Source: Devosia sp. 66-14 (GTDB lineage Bacteria > Pseudomonadota > Alphaproteobacteria > Rhizobiales > Devosiaceae). Taken from it: DNA of 64,000 nt. Position 1 is the first letter of the stretch; each line of letters starts with the position of its first letter. The position numbers were made by a program, and so were the translations under genes. The notes beneath the pieces were generated by a model, which worked only from the letters and a program-made list of their open reading frames with translations, ran no database searches and was not told the DNA's origin. This document shows positions 51,950 through 60,595 of the stretch, piece after piece. The stretch spans positions 768,281 to 832,280 of the forward strand of contig MKVB01000001.1 in NCBI GenBank assembly GCA_001899085.1, in the 5' to 3' direction.

Positions 51950-53719
51950 TCAAACCAGCTGCCGGCCTTTTTCGTCGATCACCGCGCCGATATCGTCCTC
52001 GAAATCGGGCAGGATCATCTCGTTGTGCGGCTTGCCCGACGGGATCATCGGCAGGCAGTTCTCGTGCTTTTCAACGAGGCAGTCGAACAGCACCGGACCG
52101 TCGTAATCGAGCATTTCCTGGATCGCCGCATCGAGCTTGGCCGGATCGTCGCAGCGGATACCCTTGCCGCCATAGGCTTCGGCCAGCTTGACGAAATCGG
52201 GCAGGCTCTCGGAGTAGCTGTGCGCGTAACGCCCGCCATGCAGCAGGTCCTGCCATTGCCGGACCATGCCCATCCGCTCGTTGTTGAGGATGAACACCTT
52301 GATCGGCAGGCGGTACTGCACCGCGGTCGACAGCTCCTGCATGGTCATCTGCACGCTCGCCTCGCCGGCGATGTCGATGACCAGCGCGTCCGGGTGCGCC
52401 ACCTGCACGCCGACGGCAGCCGGCAGGCCATAGCCCATGGTGCCGAGGCCCCCCGAGGTCATCCAGCGGTTCGGCATCTCGAACGGGAAATGCTGCGCCG
52501 CCCACATCTGGTGCTGGCCGACTTCGGTGGTGATGTAGACCTCGCGCCCCTTGGTCGCCTCGTAGAGGCGCTGGATCGCGTATTGCGGCTTGATGGTGGT
52601 GTCGGAGTTCTTGAAACCCAGCGAGTTGCGCGCTCGCCAGCCCTTGATCTCTTCCCACCATGGCGCGATCGCCTCGGTGCGCGGCTGGTTGGTCTTCGAC
52701 CGCCAGAGCCGCACCATCTCCTCGAGCACCGCACCACAATCGCCGACGATGGCGAGATCGGTGCGGACGTTCTTGCCGATCGAGGACGGGTCGATATCGA
52801 CATGGATCTTGGTCGAGCCGGGCGAGAATGCGTCGATCCGCCCGGTGATGCGGTCGTCGAAGCGCGCCCCGATATTGATCATCAGGTCGCAGTCATGCAT
52901 CGCCATATTGGCTTCGTAGGTGCCGTGCATGCCGAGCATGCCCATCCACTGCGGGTTGGAGCCCGGGAAGGCGCCCAGCCCCATCAGCGTCGAAGTCACC
53001 GGGAAACCGGTCAGCTCGGCCAGCTCGCGCAGCTTCTCGGACGCTTCCGGCCCCGAGTTGATGATGCCGCCGCCGGTATAAAAGATCGGCCGCTCGGCCT
53101 TCAGCATCATGTCGACGGCGGCCTCGATGGCCTTGCTGTCGCCAGAGGTGGCCGGATGGTAGCTCTTGTGGCGGCTCGCCCCGACCTCGTCGATCCCCAG
53201 ATACGTGCCGAGCGCGAACTGCACGTCCTTGGGGATATCGACCAGCACCGGCCCCGGACGCCCCGAGTTGGCGATGTGGAACGCCTCATGCATGACGCGC
53301 GACAGATCGTTGACCGATTTCACCAGGTAGTTGTGCTTGGTGCACGAGCGGGTGATGCCGACCGTGTCGCATTCCTGGAAGGCGTCCGAACCGATCAGCG
53401 TCGTCGGGACCTGCGCGGTGATGCAGACCAGCGGGATCGAGTCCATCAGCGCATCGGTGAGGCCGGTGACCGCGTTGGTCGCCCCCGGGCCCGAGGTCAC
53501 CAGCACCACGCCGACCTTGCCGGTCGAACGCGCATAACCCTCGGCCATGTGCGTCGCGCCCTGCTCGTGCCGGACCAGGATGTGCTGCACCTTGTCCTGC
53601 TGGAACATCGCGTCATAGATCGGCAACGCCGCCCCGCCGGGATAGCCGAAGATATGCTCCACCCCGTTATCGACCAGGGCCTGGATCACCATCTCCGCGC
53701 CTGTCATCTGCTCGGCCAT
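51950..53719 (-). CDS. ilvB: Acetolactate synthase large (catalytic) subunit
   Basis: A 589-residue ThDP enzyme from ATG 53719, after GGGGGAG (an upstream GTG at 53725 is in frame). It makes acetolactate or acetohydroxybutyrate for Val, Leu and Ile. HEQGATHMAEGYARSTGK near residue 50 holds the catalytic Glu. SGPGATNAVTGLTDALMDSIP and TAQVPTTLIGSDAFQECD form the active-site loops, and LPIKVFILNNERMGMVRQWQ is near the C-terminus. The ThDP motif reads IAGEASVQMTMQEL, with GEAS instead of the more common GDGS, as seen in alphaproteobacterial enzymes. It is controlled by the leader at 53841-53888. Confidence 0.97.
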   Translation of the reverse strand: MAEQMTGAEMVIQALVDNGVEHIFGYPGGAALPIYDAMFQQDKVQHILVRHEQGATHMAEGYARSTGKVGVVLVTSGPGATNAVTGLTDALMDSIPLVCITAQVPTTLIGSDAFQECDTVGITRSCTKHNYLVKSVNDLSRVMHEAFHIANSGRPGPVLVDIPKDVQFALGTYLGIDEVGASRHKSYHPATSGDSKAIEAAVDMMLKAERPIFYTGGGIINSGPEASEKLRELAELTGFPVTSTLMGLGAFPGSNPQWMGMLGMHGTYEANMAMHDCDLMINIGARFDDRITGRIDAFSPGSTKIHVDIDPSSIGKNVRTDLAIVGDCGAVLEEMVRLWRSKTNQPRTEAIAPWWEEIKGWRARNSLGFKNSDTTIKPQYAIQRLYEATKGREVYITTEVGQHQMWAAQHFPFEMPNRWMTSGGLGTMGYGLPAAVGVQVAHPDALVIDIAGEASVQMTMQELSTAVQYRLPIKVFILNNERMGMVRQWQDLLHGGRYAHSYSESLPDFVKLAEAYGGKGIRCDDPAKLDAAIQEMLDYDGPVLFDCLVEKHENCLPMIPSGKPHNEMILPDFEDDIGAVIDEKGRQLV

Positions 53720-53784
53720 TCTCACAACTCCCCCGGGCTCACCCGGTCTTTCATTCGCTACGCCGTCACCGGCGGAAATTCGGC

Positions 53785-53811
53785 AACAAAAAAGGCCCCG
53801 TTAGGGACCTT
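53785..53811 (-). terminator. Attenuator terminator of the ilvBN operon
   Basis: On the minus strand AAGGTCCC-TAAC-GGGGCCTT (one G-T pair) is followed by a run of six T and TGTTG. It sits 66 nt before ilvB and 30 nt after the stop of the leader peptide, exactly where an attenuator terminator should be. Confidence 0.85.
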
Positions 53812-53840
53812 CGAACGAGCGCACCGACCCTCGCGAGGAT

Positions 53841-53888
53841 TTACCTCACGTGCTCGATGCGCCCCACTACTACGATAAGCTTCTGCAC
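53841..53888 (-). CDS. ilvBN leader peptide (Ile/Leu/Val attenuator)
   Basis: A 15-residue frame from GTG 53888 to TAA, with GGAG ten bases before the start. It reads MQKLIVVVGRIEHVR: a run of Leu-Ile-Val-Val-Val plus further Ile and Val, covering all three branched-chain amino acids. A terminator with a U-tract follows. This is the expected layout for transcription attenuation controlled by charged branched-chain tRNAs, and parallels the leucine-only leader in front of leuA. Confidence 0.85.
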   Translation of the reverse strand: MQKLIVVVGRIEHVR

Positions 53889-53972
53889 GGATCGTGCTCC
53901 AAGATTAGGTGGGGAGTTATGGGCGGAGGTCGTGGTGGTGTCAAGGGGCAGCTTTTACACCCGAACCGGACA

Positions 53973-54566
53973 CTATGCGTGCAATCGGGATGCCGGCGAC
54001 GCCACGGCACGCTCGATCAGCGTCGCAAACGCCCTGGTCGTCACATCCAGCTCGACGCGCCCGCCCTGTTGTTCCCGCGCCATCGCCTCAGCGGCGGCTA
54101 GCAGGCCGCTGCAGCAGAGGCGAAGGACATCGCCAGAAAGGTCTGTGAGCGGCTGCAGCACGCCTTGCATCACGTCGACATATTCGTCGCGCATCGCAAG
54201 TTGCTGCGCGGCCATCTCTTCGCTGCCCTGCAGGGCAGCCGAGAGAGCTGGTCCTTCAACTCCGGCGTCGACAAGGCAGCTGAAATAGGCCGAGCTCATC
54301 TGCGCCGCCAACGCGTGAAGATTGCGCGGGGCGGCGGCCAGGGCCTTGCGCAGAGCATCGACATAGGCGCGCTCGAGCCGCTCATAGAGCGCCAGGAGTA
54401 GCCCGGACCTCGTGCCGAAATGCTCGTAGGTCACCGGCCTGCTGACTTCGGCCCGGAGCGCCAGCGAGACCAGCGTCAGCTGATCCGCCCCCTCCTCCCG
54501 AACGATCTTCAGTGCGACGTCGAGCAATTGCTGGCGGCGGTCCTCCTTGCTCAGCCGCGCCATCAT
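53973..54566 (-). CDS. TetR/AcrR family transcriptional regulator
   Basis: About 197 residues from the first of two ATGs (54566 or 54563) after GAGAGG; the longer frame begins inside the operator region. The HTH is RRQQLLDVALKIVREEGADQ and LALRAEVSRPVTYEHFGTRSGL (landmarks EVSRPVTYEHFG). It is divergent from an NAD(P)-binding oxidoreductase gene with a 71-bp shared region carrying palindromic sites, so it probably represses that gene and itself. Confidence 0.9.
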   Translation of the reverse strand: MMARLSKEDRRQQLLDVALKIVREEGADQLTLVSLALRAEVSRPVTYEHFGTRSGLLLALYERLERAYVDALRKALAAAPRNLHALAAQMSSAYFSCLVDAGVEGPALSAALQGSEEMAAQQLAMRDEYVDVMQGVLQPLTDLSGDVLRLCCSGLLAAAEAMAREQQGGRVELDVTTRAFATLIERAVASPASRLHA

Positions 54567-54586
54567 CGCTTGCCTCTCATCACAAC

Positions 54587-54614
54587 TTACATTATGTAAC
54601 TTACGTATTGTAGG
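54587..54614. promoter_or_regulatory. TetR operator pair in the divergent promoter
   Basis: TTACAT-T-ATGTAA (54587-54599) is a perfect 13-bp inverted repeat. A similar degenerate copy, TTACGTATTGTAGG, follows at 54601-54614, offset by 14 bp. Both lie between the TetR gene and the oxidoreductase, so both divergent promoters can be covered. Confidence 0.7.
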
Positions 54615-54637
54615 TTCGATGCGATGGAGCGTCAAGG

Positions 54638-55492
54638 ATGAGCGATGTGAGTGTCATTGGGTTGGGCGACATGGGCACCGCGATTGGGCGCGCCCTCGTT
54701 TCGGCCGGCCTGGCGGTGACTGTGTGGAATCGCAGCGCGGCAAAGGAGGCGCCGCTTGTCAGCATGGGAGCCACCGCCGCAACTACCGCCGGCGCGGCGA
54801 TCGCGGCCAGTCCGGTCACCGTGCTCTGTGTGAGCGACTACGCTGCGACAGCGGCGCTGATCGAAGGGGCGGCGCTCCAGGATAGGCTGCTGATGCAGTT
54901 CGCCTCGGGAACGCCTGCCCAGGCCCGATCGATGGAGGCCCGGGTTCGCCAAGGAGGAGGGAGATATGTCGACGGCGCCATCGGCGCCTGGCCACGGCAG
55001 ATCGGCTCGCCCGACGCATCCTTCACCTTGTCGGGCAACGCCGACGATTTCGCGGCAGCGCGGCCAGTGCTGGAGCTGCTTGGCGGGCAGTCGACACATG
55101 TCGGATCGGATGTCGGCCACGCCAAGGCCTACGCCAATGCCGGATTGGCTTACTTTGCCGGACATTGGATCGGCTTTGCACAAGGCGCGTCCATATCCCA
55201 GTCCGAGGGCCTGGACCCCGCGGTGCTGGGCGAAATGCTGGCTGGCATGGGCCCGATCCTGAGCAACGACCTGCTGCTCATGGGGCGTGCCATCGCGAGC
55301 GATGCATTCGACGAGGCGGACAGCACCATCAAGACCATCGCCGGAGACCTGAACTGGCTCGCTGAACTCGCCGAGACGGCGGGTGGCAACAACGAGTTCG
55401 CGCGGCTTGCCGCGGCTCTGTTCACGCGGACCCGAGATATGGGGCTGGGCGACAAACAGCACAGCGCGATCATCAAGGCGCTGCGGGGGTAA
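54638..55492 (+). CDS. NAD(P)-binding oxidoreductase, beta-hydroxyacid dehydrogenase/imine reductase type
   Basis: A 284-residue protein with an N-terminal Rossmann domain (VSVIGLGDMGTAIGRALVSAG, seen as GLGDMGTAIGRAL) and an NADP-type loop VWNRSAAKEAP. The second domain is an all-helical dimerisation unit. The central DVGHAKAYANAGLAYFAG replaces the usual G-x-x-x-K-x-x-N motif of beta-hydroxyacid dehydrogenases; Lys is present, and the arrangement resembles imine-reductase relatives. The substrate is unknown. It is under the divergent TetR operator pair. Confidence 0.87.
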   Translation: MSDVSVIGLGDMGTAIGRALVSAGLAVTVWNRSAAKEAPLVSMGATAATTAGAAIAASPVTVLCVSDYAATAALIEGAALQDRLLMQFASGTPAQARSMEARVRQGGGRYVDGAIGAWPRQIGSPDASFTLSGNADDFAAARPVLELLGGQSTHVGSDVGHAKAYANAGLAYFAGHWIGFAQGASISQSEGLDPAVLGEMLAGMGPILSNDLLLMGRAIASDAFDEADSTIKTIAGDLNWLAELAETAGGNNEFARLAAALFTRTRDMGLGDKQHSAIIKALRG

Positions 55493-55556
55493 ACCAAGCT
55501 GTCGGACCCGGCAGCCCGCAAGGTAGCGCACATGTTTAGCCGCCTCTACCGGACGA

Positions 55557-55585
55557 GATGGGACCGTCATACTGACGGTCCCATC
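55557..55585. terminator. Terminator hairpin between convergent genes
   Basis: GATGGGACCGTCA and TGACGGTCCCATC form a perfect 13-bp stem with a 3-nt loop, between the oxidoreductase and the convergent MFS gene. T-runs are short, so it may be a shared weak terminator. Confidence 0.75.
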
Positions 55586-55591
55586 CCTCGA

Positions 55592-56995
55592 TCAGCTGAC
55601 CGGCACCTCTCGCGAGGCCGGAGCGCTGCGCAGGAACAGCAGCGCAAGAACGGCCGCGACCACTGCGACCCACGCCGCACCGGCAAACGCGGCGTGGAAG
55701 CCCTGCAGCAGCGCCTCGCTCTCGCCTGCCGTTCCAGCCGCAGCGGCCAGCGCCACCATGGCGGCGAGACCGACGGCCGAGCCGACCTGGTAAGTCGTGT
55801 TGACCAGGCCGGAGGCGAGGCCGGTCTCTTCGGGGCGGGCGCTGGACATCGCGGCCATGGTCACCGGGATGTAGGCGAGCGCCATGCCTAGGGCAGCCAG
55901 CAAGGACGCGGGCAGCACATTGGCGAAATAGTTGCCGCTCGCCGGCAACTGGGTGAACAGGAACAGCGCGCCGCCCATGGCGAGCAGCCCGGCCACCACG
56001 TTGGCCTTTATGCCGAAGCGGCCGATCAGCCTGCCCGAGAGGCCGATCATGATCACCATGATGGTCAGCGTCATCGGCAAGAGGGCGAGTCCGCTGGCCA
56101 GCGCCGACAGGTGCAGGGTCTGCTGCAAATAGAGGTTGAGGTAGAACCACAGCGGAATCCATGCCGCCCCGAGCAGCCCCATCAGCACGTTGCCGAGCGC
56201 CAGGTTGCGCGCCCCGAAGATCCGCAGCGGCAGCAGCGGCTCGCGCCGCATGGCCTGGATGACGAGGAAGATCACCAGCAGCAGCACGGCGAGACCGAGC
56301 AGCAGCAGGGTCTGGATCGAACCCCACTGCCCCGGCTCGGTGGTGACGATGGCATAGACCGCCACCACCAGCGCCGCCGTGATCGTCGCCGCGCCGAACC
56401 AGTCGACGCGTCCCGTCGCCGGGGCCGAGTAGCGCAGCACCAGCGGCGCGAGCCCGAACACCAGGACGCCGAGCGGCACATTGATGAGGAAGGTCCATGG
56501 CCAGCTCAGCCACTCGGTGATGACGCCACCGAGGAAGACGCCGGCGGTGCCGCCGGCTGCTGCCGCCGCGCCCCAGAAGCCAAAAGCCTTGCCGAGTTCG
56601 GCGCCGTTATGGCCGAAGAGCCGCATGACGATGGCGAGTGCGGTCGGGGCAATGAGCGCCGCCCCTACTCCCTGCAGCGCCCGGCCGGCCAGCAGCATTT
56701 CCTGGCTGCCGGCAAGCCCCGCCAGCAGCGAGGCGCCGGTGAGGATGGCGAAGCCGAGCATGAACATGCGGCGGGCGCCGAACACATCGCCCAGCTTGCC
56801 GCCGAGCAGCAGCAGGCCGCCAAAGGCGATGACATAGGCGTTGAAGATCCAGCTGAGGCCGCCCGGGGTGAAGCCGAGATCGACCTGGATGGCCGGCAGG
56901 GCGACGCCGATGATCGAGGTGTCGAGAATGACGATGAATTGAGCCGCGCAGAGCAGCGCGAGCGCCAACCACCGCTTGGGGTCGGGTGTTTGCAT
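55592..56995 (-). CDS. MFS transporter, DHA2 family, with a CueR-type promoter
   Basis: A 467-residue 14-helix exporter. Signatures are FIVILDTSIIGVALPAIQVDL in helix 1 (landmark LDTSIIGVALPAI), GGKLGDVFGARRMF (motif A), AGRALQGVGAALIAPTAL (motif B) and GGVITEWLSWPWTFLINVPLG at motif C (landmarks GGVITEWL and FLINVPLG). What makes it interesting is the promoter: TTGACC, a 19-bp spacer with inverted repeat, and TAGGCC, as at the copper genes downstream. It may export a copper chelator, a copper-complexing metabolite or a toxic compound induced together with copper. Substrate unproven. Confidence 0.9.
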   Translation of the reverse strand: MQTPDPKRWLALALLCAAQFIVILDTSIIGVALPAIQVDLGFTPGGLSWIFNAYVIAFGGLLLLGGKLGDVFGARRMFMLGFAILTGASLLAGLAGSQEMLLAGRALQGVGAALIAPTALAIVMRLFGHNGAELGKAFGFWGAAAAAGGTAGVFLGGVITEWLSWPWTFLINVPLGVLVFGLAPLVLRYSAPATGRVDWFGAATITAALVVAVYAIVTTEPGQWGSIQTLLLLGLAVLLLVIFLVIQAMRREPLLPLRIFGARNLALGNVLMGLLGAAWIPLWFYLNLYLQQTLHLSALASGLALLPMTLTIMVIMIGLSGRLIGRFGIKANVVAGLLAMGGALFLFTQLPASGNYFANVLPASLLAALGMALAYIPVTMAAMSSARPEETGLASGLVNTTYQVGSAVGLAAMVALAAAAGTAGESEALLQGFHAAFAGAAWVAVVAAVLALLFLRSAPASREVPVS

Positions 56996-57070
56996 TTCGA
57001 GTTTCCAGTTCTGTCGCGCTCGGCTTGCGCGGCGCGAGGTTGATCGCGCCGGTTGCGCGACTGTTCGAGC

Positions 57071-57101
57071 GGCCTAACGGCTCCAACTCTTGGAGGGTCA
57101 A
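57071..57101 (-). promoter_or_regulatory. CueR-type promoter of the MFS exporter
   Basis: On the minus strand TTGACC (57101-57096) is followed by a 19-bp spacer and TAGGCC (57076-57071). The spacer contains CTCCAA-GAG-TTGGAG, a perfect inverted repeat. The 19-bp spacer with central dyad is the MerR-family activation architecture and matches the four copper promoters in this window. Confidence 0.75.
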
Positions 57102-57116
57102 GCCCCCAACGCAGAC

Positions 57117-57154
57117 CGCAAAACGAAGCGCCCGGCAGGTGGTCCGCCGGGCGC
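57117..57154 (-). terminator. Rho-independent terminator of copA-cueR
   Basis: GCGCCCGGC and GCCGGGCGC form a 9-bp stem (57128-57154) with a 9-nt loop. On the minus strand the stem is followed by TTCGTTTTGC. It lies just after the cueR stop. Confidence 0.75.
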
Positions 57155-57178
57155 CTTAGCGCTGCTTGCGAGATGCGG

Positions 57179-57640
57179 TCAGTGGCCGTGGGCGCGCGGA
57201 TCGATGCCGGTGATGCCAAAGCGCGGCTGCCGCTTCCTCGCGGCCGGCGCAGCAGCGGTGGCAAAACCCTCGATGATCGGGCAATCCGGCCGATCGTCGC
57301 CCTGGCAGTGGTCGGCCAGGTGCTGCAGCGTATTGCTCATCGCCTCGAGCGCCCGCGCCTTTTCCTGCAGCGCTTCGATATGCTGCAGCGCGATCGCCTT
57401 CACGTCGGCGCTGGCCCGGCTGCGGTCGCGCCACAGCGCCAGCAGGTCTTCCATCTGCTCGACCGAGAAACCGAGATCGCGGGCCTGGCTGATGAACCTC
57501 AGGGCATGGACGTCGTTGTCGGAATAGACCCGATAACCCGACTCGGTCCGGAGCGGCGGTCTGATGAGCCCGATCGATTCGTAATAGCGGATCATCTTGA
57601 CCGACACGCCGCTGGCCTTGGAAGCGTCACCGATAATCAT
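57179..57640 (-). CDS. cueR: Cu(I)-responsive MerR-family regulator
   Basis: A 153-residue MerR-type regulator. The HTH is [26 protein letters not shown] with the wing [16 protein letters not shown] (landmarks [11 protein letters not shown] and GYRVY). A dimerisation helix follows, then the metal loop [11 protein letters not shown]. The two Cys separated by seven residues are the CueR type for Cu(I), Ag(I) or Au(I). The C-terminus is extended and basic. It overlaps copA by ATGA. It is expected to twist the 19-bp-spaced promoters listed in this region and so activate copA, copZ, the multicopper oxidase, the glutaredoxin-like gene and the MFS gene. Confidence 0.93.
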   Translation of the reverse strand: MIIGDASKASGVSVKMIRYYESIGLIRPPLRTESGYRVYSDNDVHALRFISQARDLGFSVEQMEDLLALWRDRSRASADVKAIALQHIEALQEKARALEAMSNTLQHLADHCQGDDRPDCPIIEGFATAAAPAARKRQPRFGITGIDPRAHGH

Positions 57641-60180
57641 GATGGGCTCCGCGCCAGCTCGAGACGGTCGATGGACGGGGCCGACATGTCGCCGCCCCCG
57701 GAGGTCGCGCCCAACGGCGCCCTGAAGCCCCTGAGTCGCAGGGCATTGCCGAGCACGAACACGCTCGACAGCGCCATCGCCCCGGCGGCGATGACCGGCG
57801 ACAGCAAGGTGCCGTTGAGCGGATAGAGCAGACCGGCCGCCACAGGGATCAGCGTTACGTTGTAGGCGAAGGCCCAGAACAGGTTCTGGCGGATGTTGCG
57901 GATCGTCGCCTTGGAGAGCGCGATCGCATTGACCACGCCGCGCAGGTCGCCCGACATCAGCACCACGTCGGCGCTTTCGATGGCGATATCGGTGCCGGTG
58001 CCGACGGCGATGCCGACATCGGCTTCGGCGAGCGCCGGCGCATCGTTGATGCCGTCCCCCACAAACACTACCTGCCGCCCCCCTGCCCTCAGCGACTGGA
58101 TCGCCGCCACCTTGCCATCGGGCAGCACCTCGGCCACCACTTCGTCGATCCCGAGGCGCGCCGCCACGGCGTTGGCGGTGCGGCGATTGTCGCCGGTGAT
58201 CATCGCCACCGTGAGGCCGAGCACATGCAGCGCCGCGATGGCCTCGGCCGAAGTCTCCTTGATCGGATCGGAGACGGCGATGATCGCCGCGAGCCGGCCG
58301 TCGATTGCGGCATAGAGCGGCGACTTGCCTTCATCCCCGAGCGCGGTGGCGGCTTCGGCGAATGCCGACACCTCGATACCGGCCCGCGCCATCGCCCGAT
58401 CGGCGCCGATCAGCACCGAGCGACCGTCGACGCGTCCGCTGACGCCGAAGCCGGGGTCGGCGGCAAACTCTGCCACCGGCCGCAGCCGTTCAGCCGGCAC
58501 GGCGGCAACGATGGCCTCTGCAATCGGGTGCTCGGACTTGGTTTCGACGCTGGCGACCAGTTCGATCACCTCGTCGCGCGCGAACCCGTCGCTGACGAGG
58601 ACGTCGGTGAGCGCCGGCCGGCCCTGGGTCAGCGTCCCGGTCTTGTCGAGCGCCACCACCTGGGCCGCCCGCAGCGATTGCAGCGCGTCGCCCTTGCGGA
58701 ACAGCACGCCGAGCTCGGCGGCCCGGCCGGTGCCGACCATGATCGAGGTCGGCGTCGCCAGCCCCATGGCGCATGGGCAGGCGATGATCAGCACCGCCAC
58801 GGCGTTGACCAGCGCAAAGGTCAGTGCCGGGGACGGCCCTAGAACCAGCCAGGCGACAAAGGTGAGCGCAGCCACCCCGATCACCGCCGGGACGAACCAG
58901 GCCGTCACCTTGTCGACCAGCGCCTGGATCGGCAGCTTGCTGCCCTGCGCCGCTTCGACCATGCGGATGATCTGCGCCAGCACCGTGTCGGCGCCGACCT
59001 TGGTCGCCGCGAAGGTGAAGGCCCCGGTGCGGTTGATGGTGCCGCCGACCACCTCGTCGCCGACCCGCTTGCGCACCGGTAGCGGCTCGCCCGAGATCAT
59101 CGACTCGTCGATATGCGACTCGCCGGCGGCAACCACACCGTCGACCGGGACGCGGTCGCCCGGACGGATCTCGATGAGGTCGCCGACCACCACCTGTTCG
59201 AGCGGCAGCTCGAGCGCCGCGCCATCGCGCACCACCCGCGCCGTCTTCGGCTGCAGCCCCACCAGGCGCTTGATCGCCTGGCTGGTGCGCCCCTTGGCCC
59301 GCGCTTCGAGATAGCGGCCAAGCAGGATCAACGTCACGATCACCGCCGCGGCCTCGTAGTAGACATAGCTGGTGCCCGATGGCAGCACCGCGGGCGCGAA
59401 GGTCGAGACCACCGAATAGCCCCAGGCGGCGCTGGTGCCGAGCACCACCAGCGAGTTCATGTCGGGGGCGAGCCGAACGAGGTTCGGGATGCCCTTCCTG
59501 AAAAAGCGCAGCCCGGGACCGAACAGCACGACGGTCGCCAGGACGAACTGGATGTAGAGGTTGTTGGTCATGCCGATGTTCAGCATGATCCAGTCGTGGA
59601 TGGCCGGCACGTAGTGCGAGCCCATCTCCATCACGAACAACGGCACGGTCATCACCGCCGCGAGGGCCAGCGCATTGCGCAGGTGCCGGAGCTCGGTCTC
59701 CCGGCGCTCCTCGGCAACGTCGCTCGCCGGGCTCGCCGCCGGTTTGACCACTGCATAGCCGGTGGCCCGCACCGTGGCCTCGAGCGTCGAGCGCGTCACC
59801 GCGCCGCCTGCCACGACGACGACGGCCTTCTCCGTCGCGAGGTTCACGACGGCAGAGATCACCCCGGGCACGACGGCCAGGGCCTTTTCGATGCGCGACA
59901 CGCACGAGGCGCAGGTCATGCCTTCGATCGTGAGCTCGATGGTCTCCTCGCGCGTGGCGTAGCCGGCCTTCGCCACCGCCGCGATCACGCCGCGCGGATC
60001 CGGCCTCGATGAAAACGTGACGGTCGCCCGCTCGGTCGCGAGGTTGACGTTCGCCGAAACGACGCCTGGCACGGCGCGAATGGCCCTCTCGACCCGCGCC
60101 ACGCAGGAGGCGCAGGTAATCCCCTCGATCTGGAACGAGGTAGCGCCGGGCGGCACCGATGGCTGAAGATGCGTAGACAT
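57637..60180 (-). CDS. copA: Copper-exporting P1B-type ATPase
   Basis: An 847-residue Cu(I) pump from ATG 60180, after AGGA. Two N-terminal heavy-metal domains carry GITCASC (Cys23, Cys26) and GMTCASC. Eight membrane helices follow, including the ion-binding CPC in [12 protein letters not shown]. The actuator loop is [20 protein letters not shown], the phosphorylation site DKTGTLTQG, and the hinge MITGDN with [10 protein letters not shown]. The C-terminal tail is short. It exports Cu(I) to the periplasm. The gene is directly followed by cueR in one operon and divergent from copZ, and both have CueR-type promoters. Confidence 0.96.
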   Translation of the reverse strand: MSTHLQPSVPPGATSFQIEGITCASCVARVERAIRAVPGVVSANVNLATERATVTFSSRPDPRGVIAAVAKAGYATREETIELTIEGMTCASCVSRIEKALAVVPGVISAVVNLATEKAVVVVAGGAVTRSTLEATVRATGYAVVKPAASPASDVAEERRETELRHLRNALALAAVMTVPLFVMEMGSHYVPAIHDWIMLNIGMTNNLYIQFVLATVVLFGPGLRFFRKGIPNLVRLAPDMNSLVVLGTSAAWGYSVVSTFAPAVLPSGTSYVYYEAAAVIVTLILLGRYLEARAKGRTSQAIKRLVGLQPKTARVVRDGAALELPLEQVVVGDLIEIRPGDRVPVDGVVAAGESHIDESMISGEPLPVRKRVGDEVVGGTINRTGAFTFAATKVGADTVLAQIIRMVEAAQGSKLPIQALVDKVTAWFVPAVIGVAALTFVAWLVLGPSPALTFALVNAVAVLIIACPCAMGLATPTSIMVGTGRAAELGVLFRKGDALQSLRAAQVVALDKTGTLTQGRPALTDVLVSDGFARDEVIELVASVETKSEHPIAEAIVAAVPAERLRPVAEFAADPGFGVSGRVDGRSVLIGADRAMARAGIEVSAFAEAATALGDEGKSPLYAAIDGRLAAIIAVSDPIKETSAEAIAALHVLGLTVAMITGDNRRTANAVAARLGIDEVVAEVLPDGKVAAIQSLRAGGRQVVFVGDGINDAPALAEADVGIAVGTGTDIAIESADVVLMSGDLRGVVNAIALSKATIRNIRQNLFWAFAYNVTLIPVAAGLLYPLNGTLLSPVIAAGAMALSSVFVLGNALRLRGFRAPLGATSGGGDMSAPSIDRLELARSPS

Positions 60181-60209
60181 GAAGCAGTCCTCTCGTGTGA
60201 CTGCCCCAC

Positions 60210-60240
60210 CAGATAATCCTTCCAACGATGGGAGGGTCAA
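60210..60240 (-). promoter_or_regulatory. CueR-type promoter of copA
   Basis: Minus strand TTGACC (60240-60235), a 19-bp spacer and TATCTG (60215-60210). The spacer holds CTCCCA-TCG-TTGGAAGG, a near-symmetric dyad. It ends 30 bp before copA. Confidence 0.8.
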
Positions 60241-60279
60241 GCCCTCGCCGGCCGTCGGCGTGCCCCGACCGAAACGGGC

Positions 60280-60310
60280 TTGACCCTGCCACGGTTGGAA
60301 GCCCCAGCTT
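60280..60310 (+). promoter_or_regulatory. CueR-type promoter of copZ
   Basis: TTGACC (60280-60285), a 19-bp spacer (60286-60304) with CTGCCA-CGG-TTGGAAG, then CAGCTT. It is divergent from the copA promoter and ends 32 bp before copZ. Confidence 0.75.
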
Positions 60311-60341
60311 CACTCGCATCCAACCAACAAGGATGACGAGC

Positions 60342-60542
60342 ATGTACAATTTCCAGGTGAGCGACATGACCTGCAGCCACTGCGTGGCAACGGTCGAGCG
60401 GGCGATCAAAACCGTCGACGGCACGGCGGCGGTCAAGATCGATCTGGCCGGGCTTGCCGTGAAGATCGAAAGCGCCAAGCCCGCCGCCAGCTTCGCCGCG
60501 GCGATCCAGGAAGCCGGCTACACGCCGCTGCTGCGCGGCTGA
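60342..60542 (+). CDS. copZ: Copper chaperone (single heavy-metal domain)
   Basis: A 66-residue HMA-domain protein from ATG 60342 (ATG 60333 is an in-frame alternative), after AAGGA. The metal loop is MTCSHC near residues 9-14. The beta-alpha-beta-beta-alpha-beta fold is complete with LAGLAVKIESAK and AIQEAGYTPLL. It should carry Cu(I) to CopA and to the regulator. It is divergent from copA under its own CueR-type promoter and followed by a strong terminator. Confidence 0.9.
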   Translation: MYNFQVSDMTCSHCVATVERAIKTVDGTAAVKIDLAGLAVKIESAKPAASFAAAIQEAGYTPLLRG

Positions 60543-60564
60543 CCGGCTTGCCACGACGCTGAAG

Positions 60565-60593
60565 AAGGGGCGCTTGCGGCGCCCCTTTCCTTT
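60565..60593 (+). terminator. Terminator after copZ
   Basis: AAGGGGCGC-TTGCG-GCGCCCCTT is a 9-bp stem followed by TCCTTTG, 22 nt after the copZ stop. It also lies at the 3' end of the convergent multicopper oxidase gene. Confidence 0.85.
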
Positions 60594-60595
60594 GT

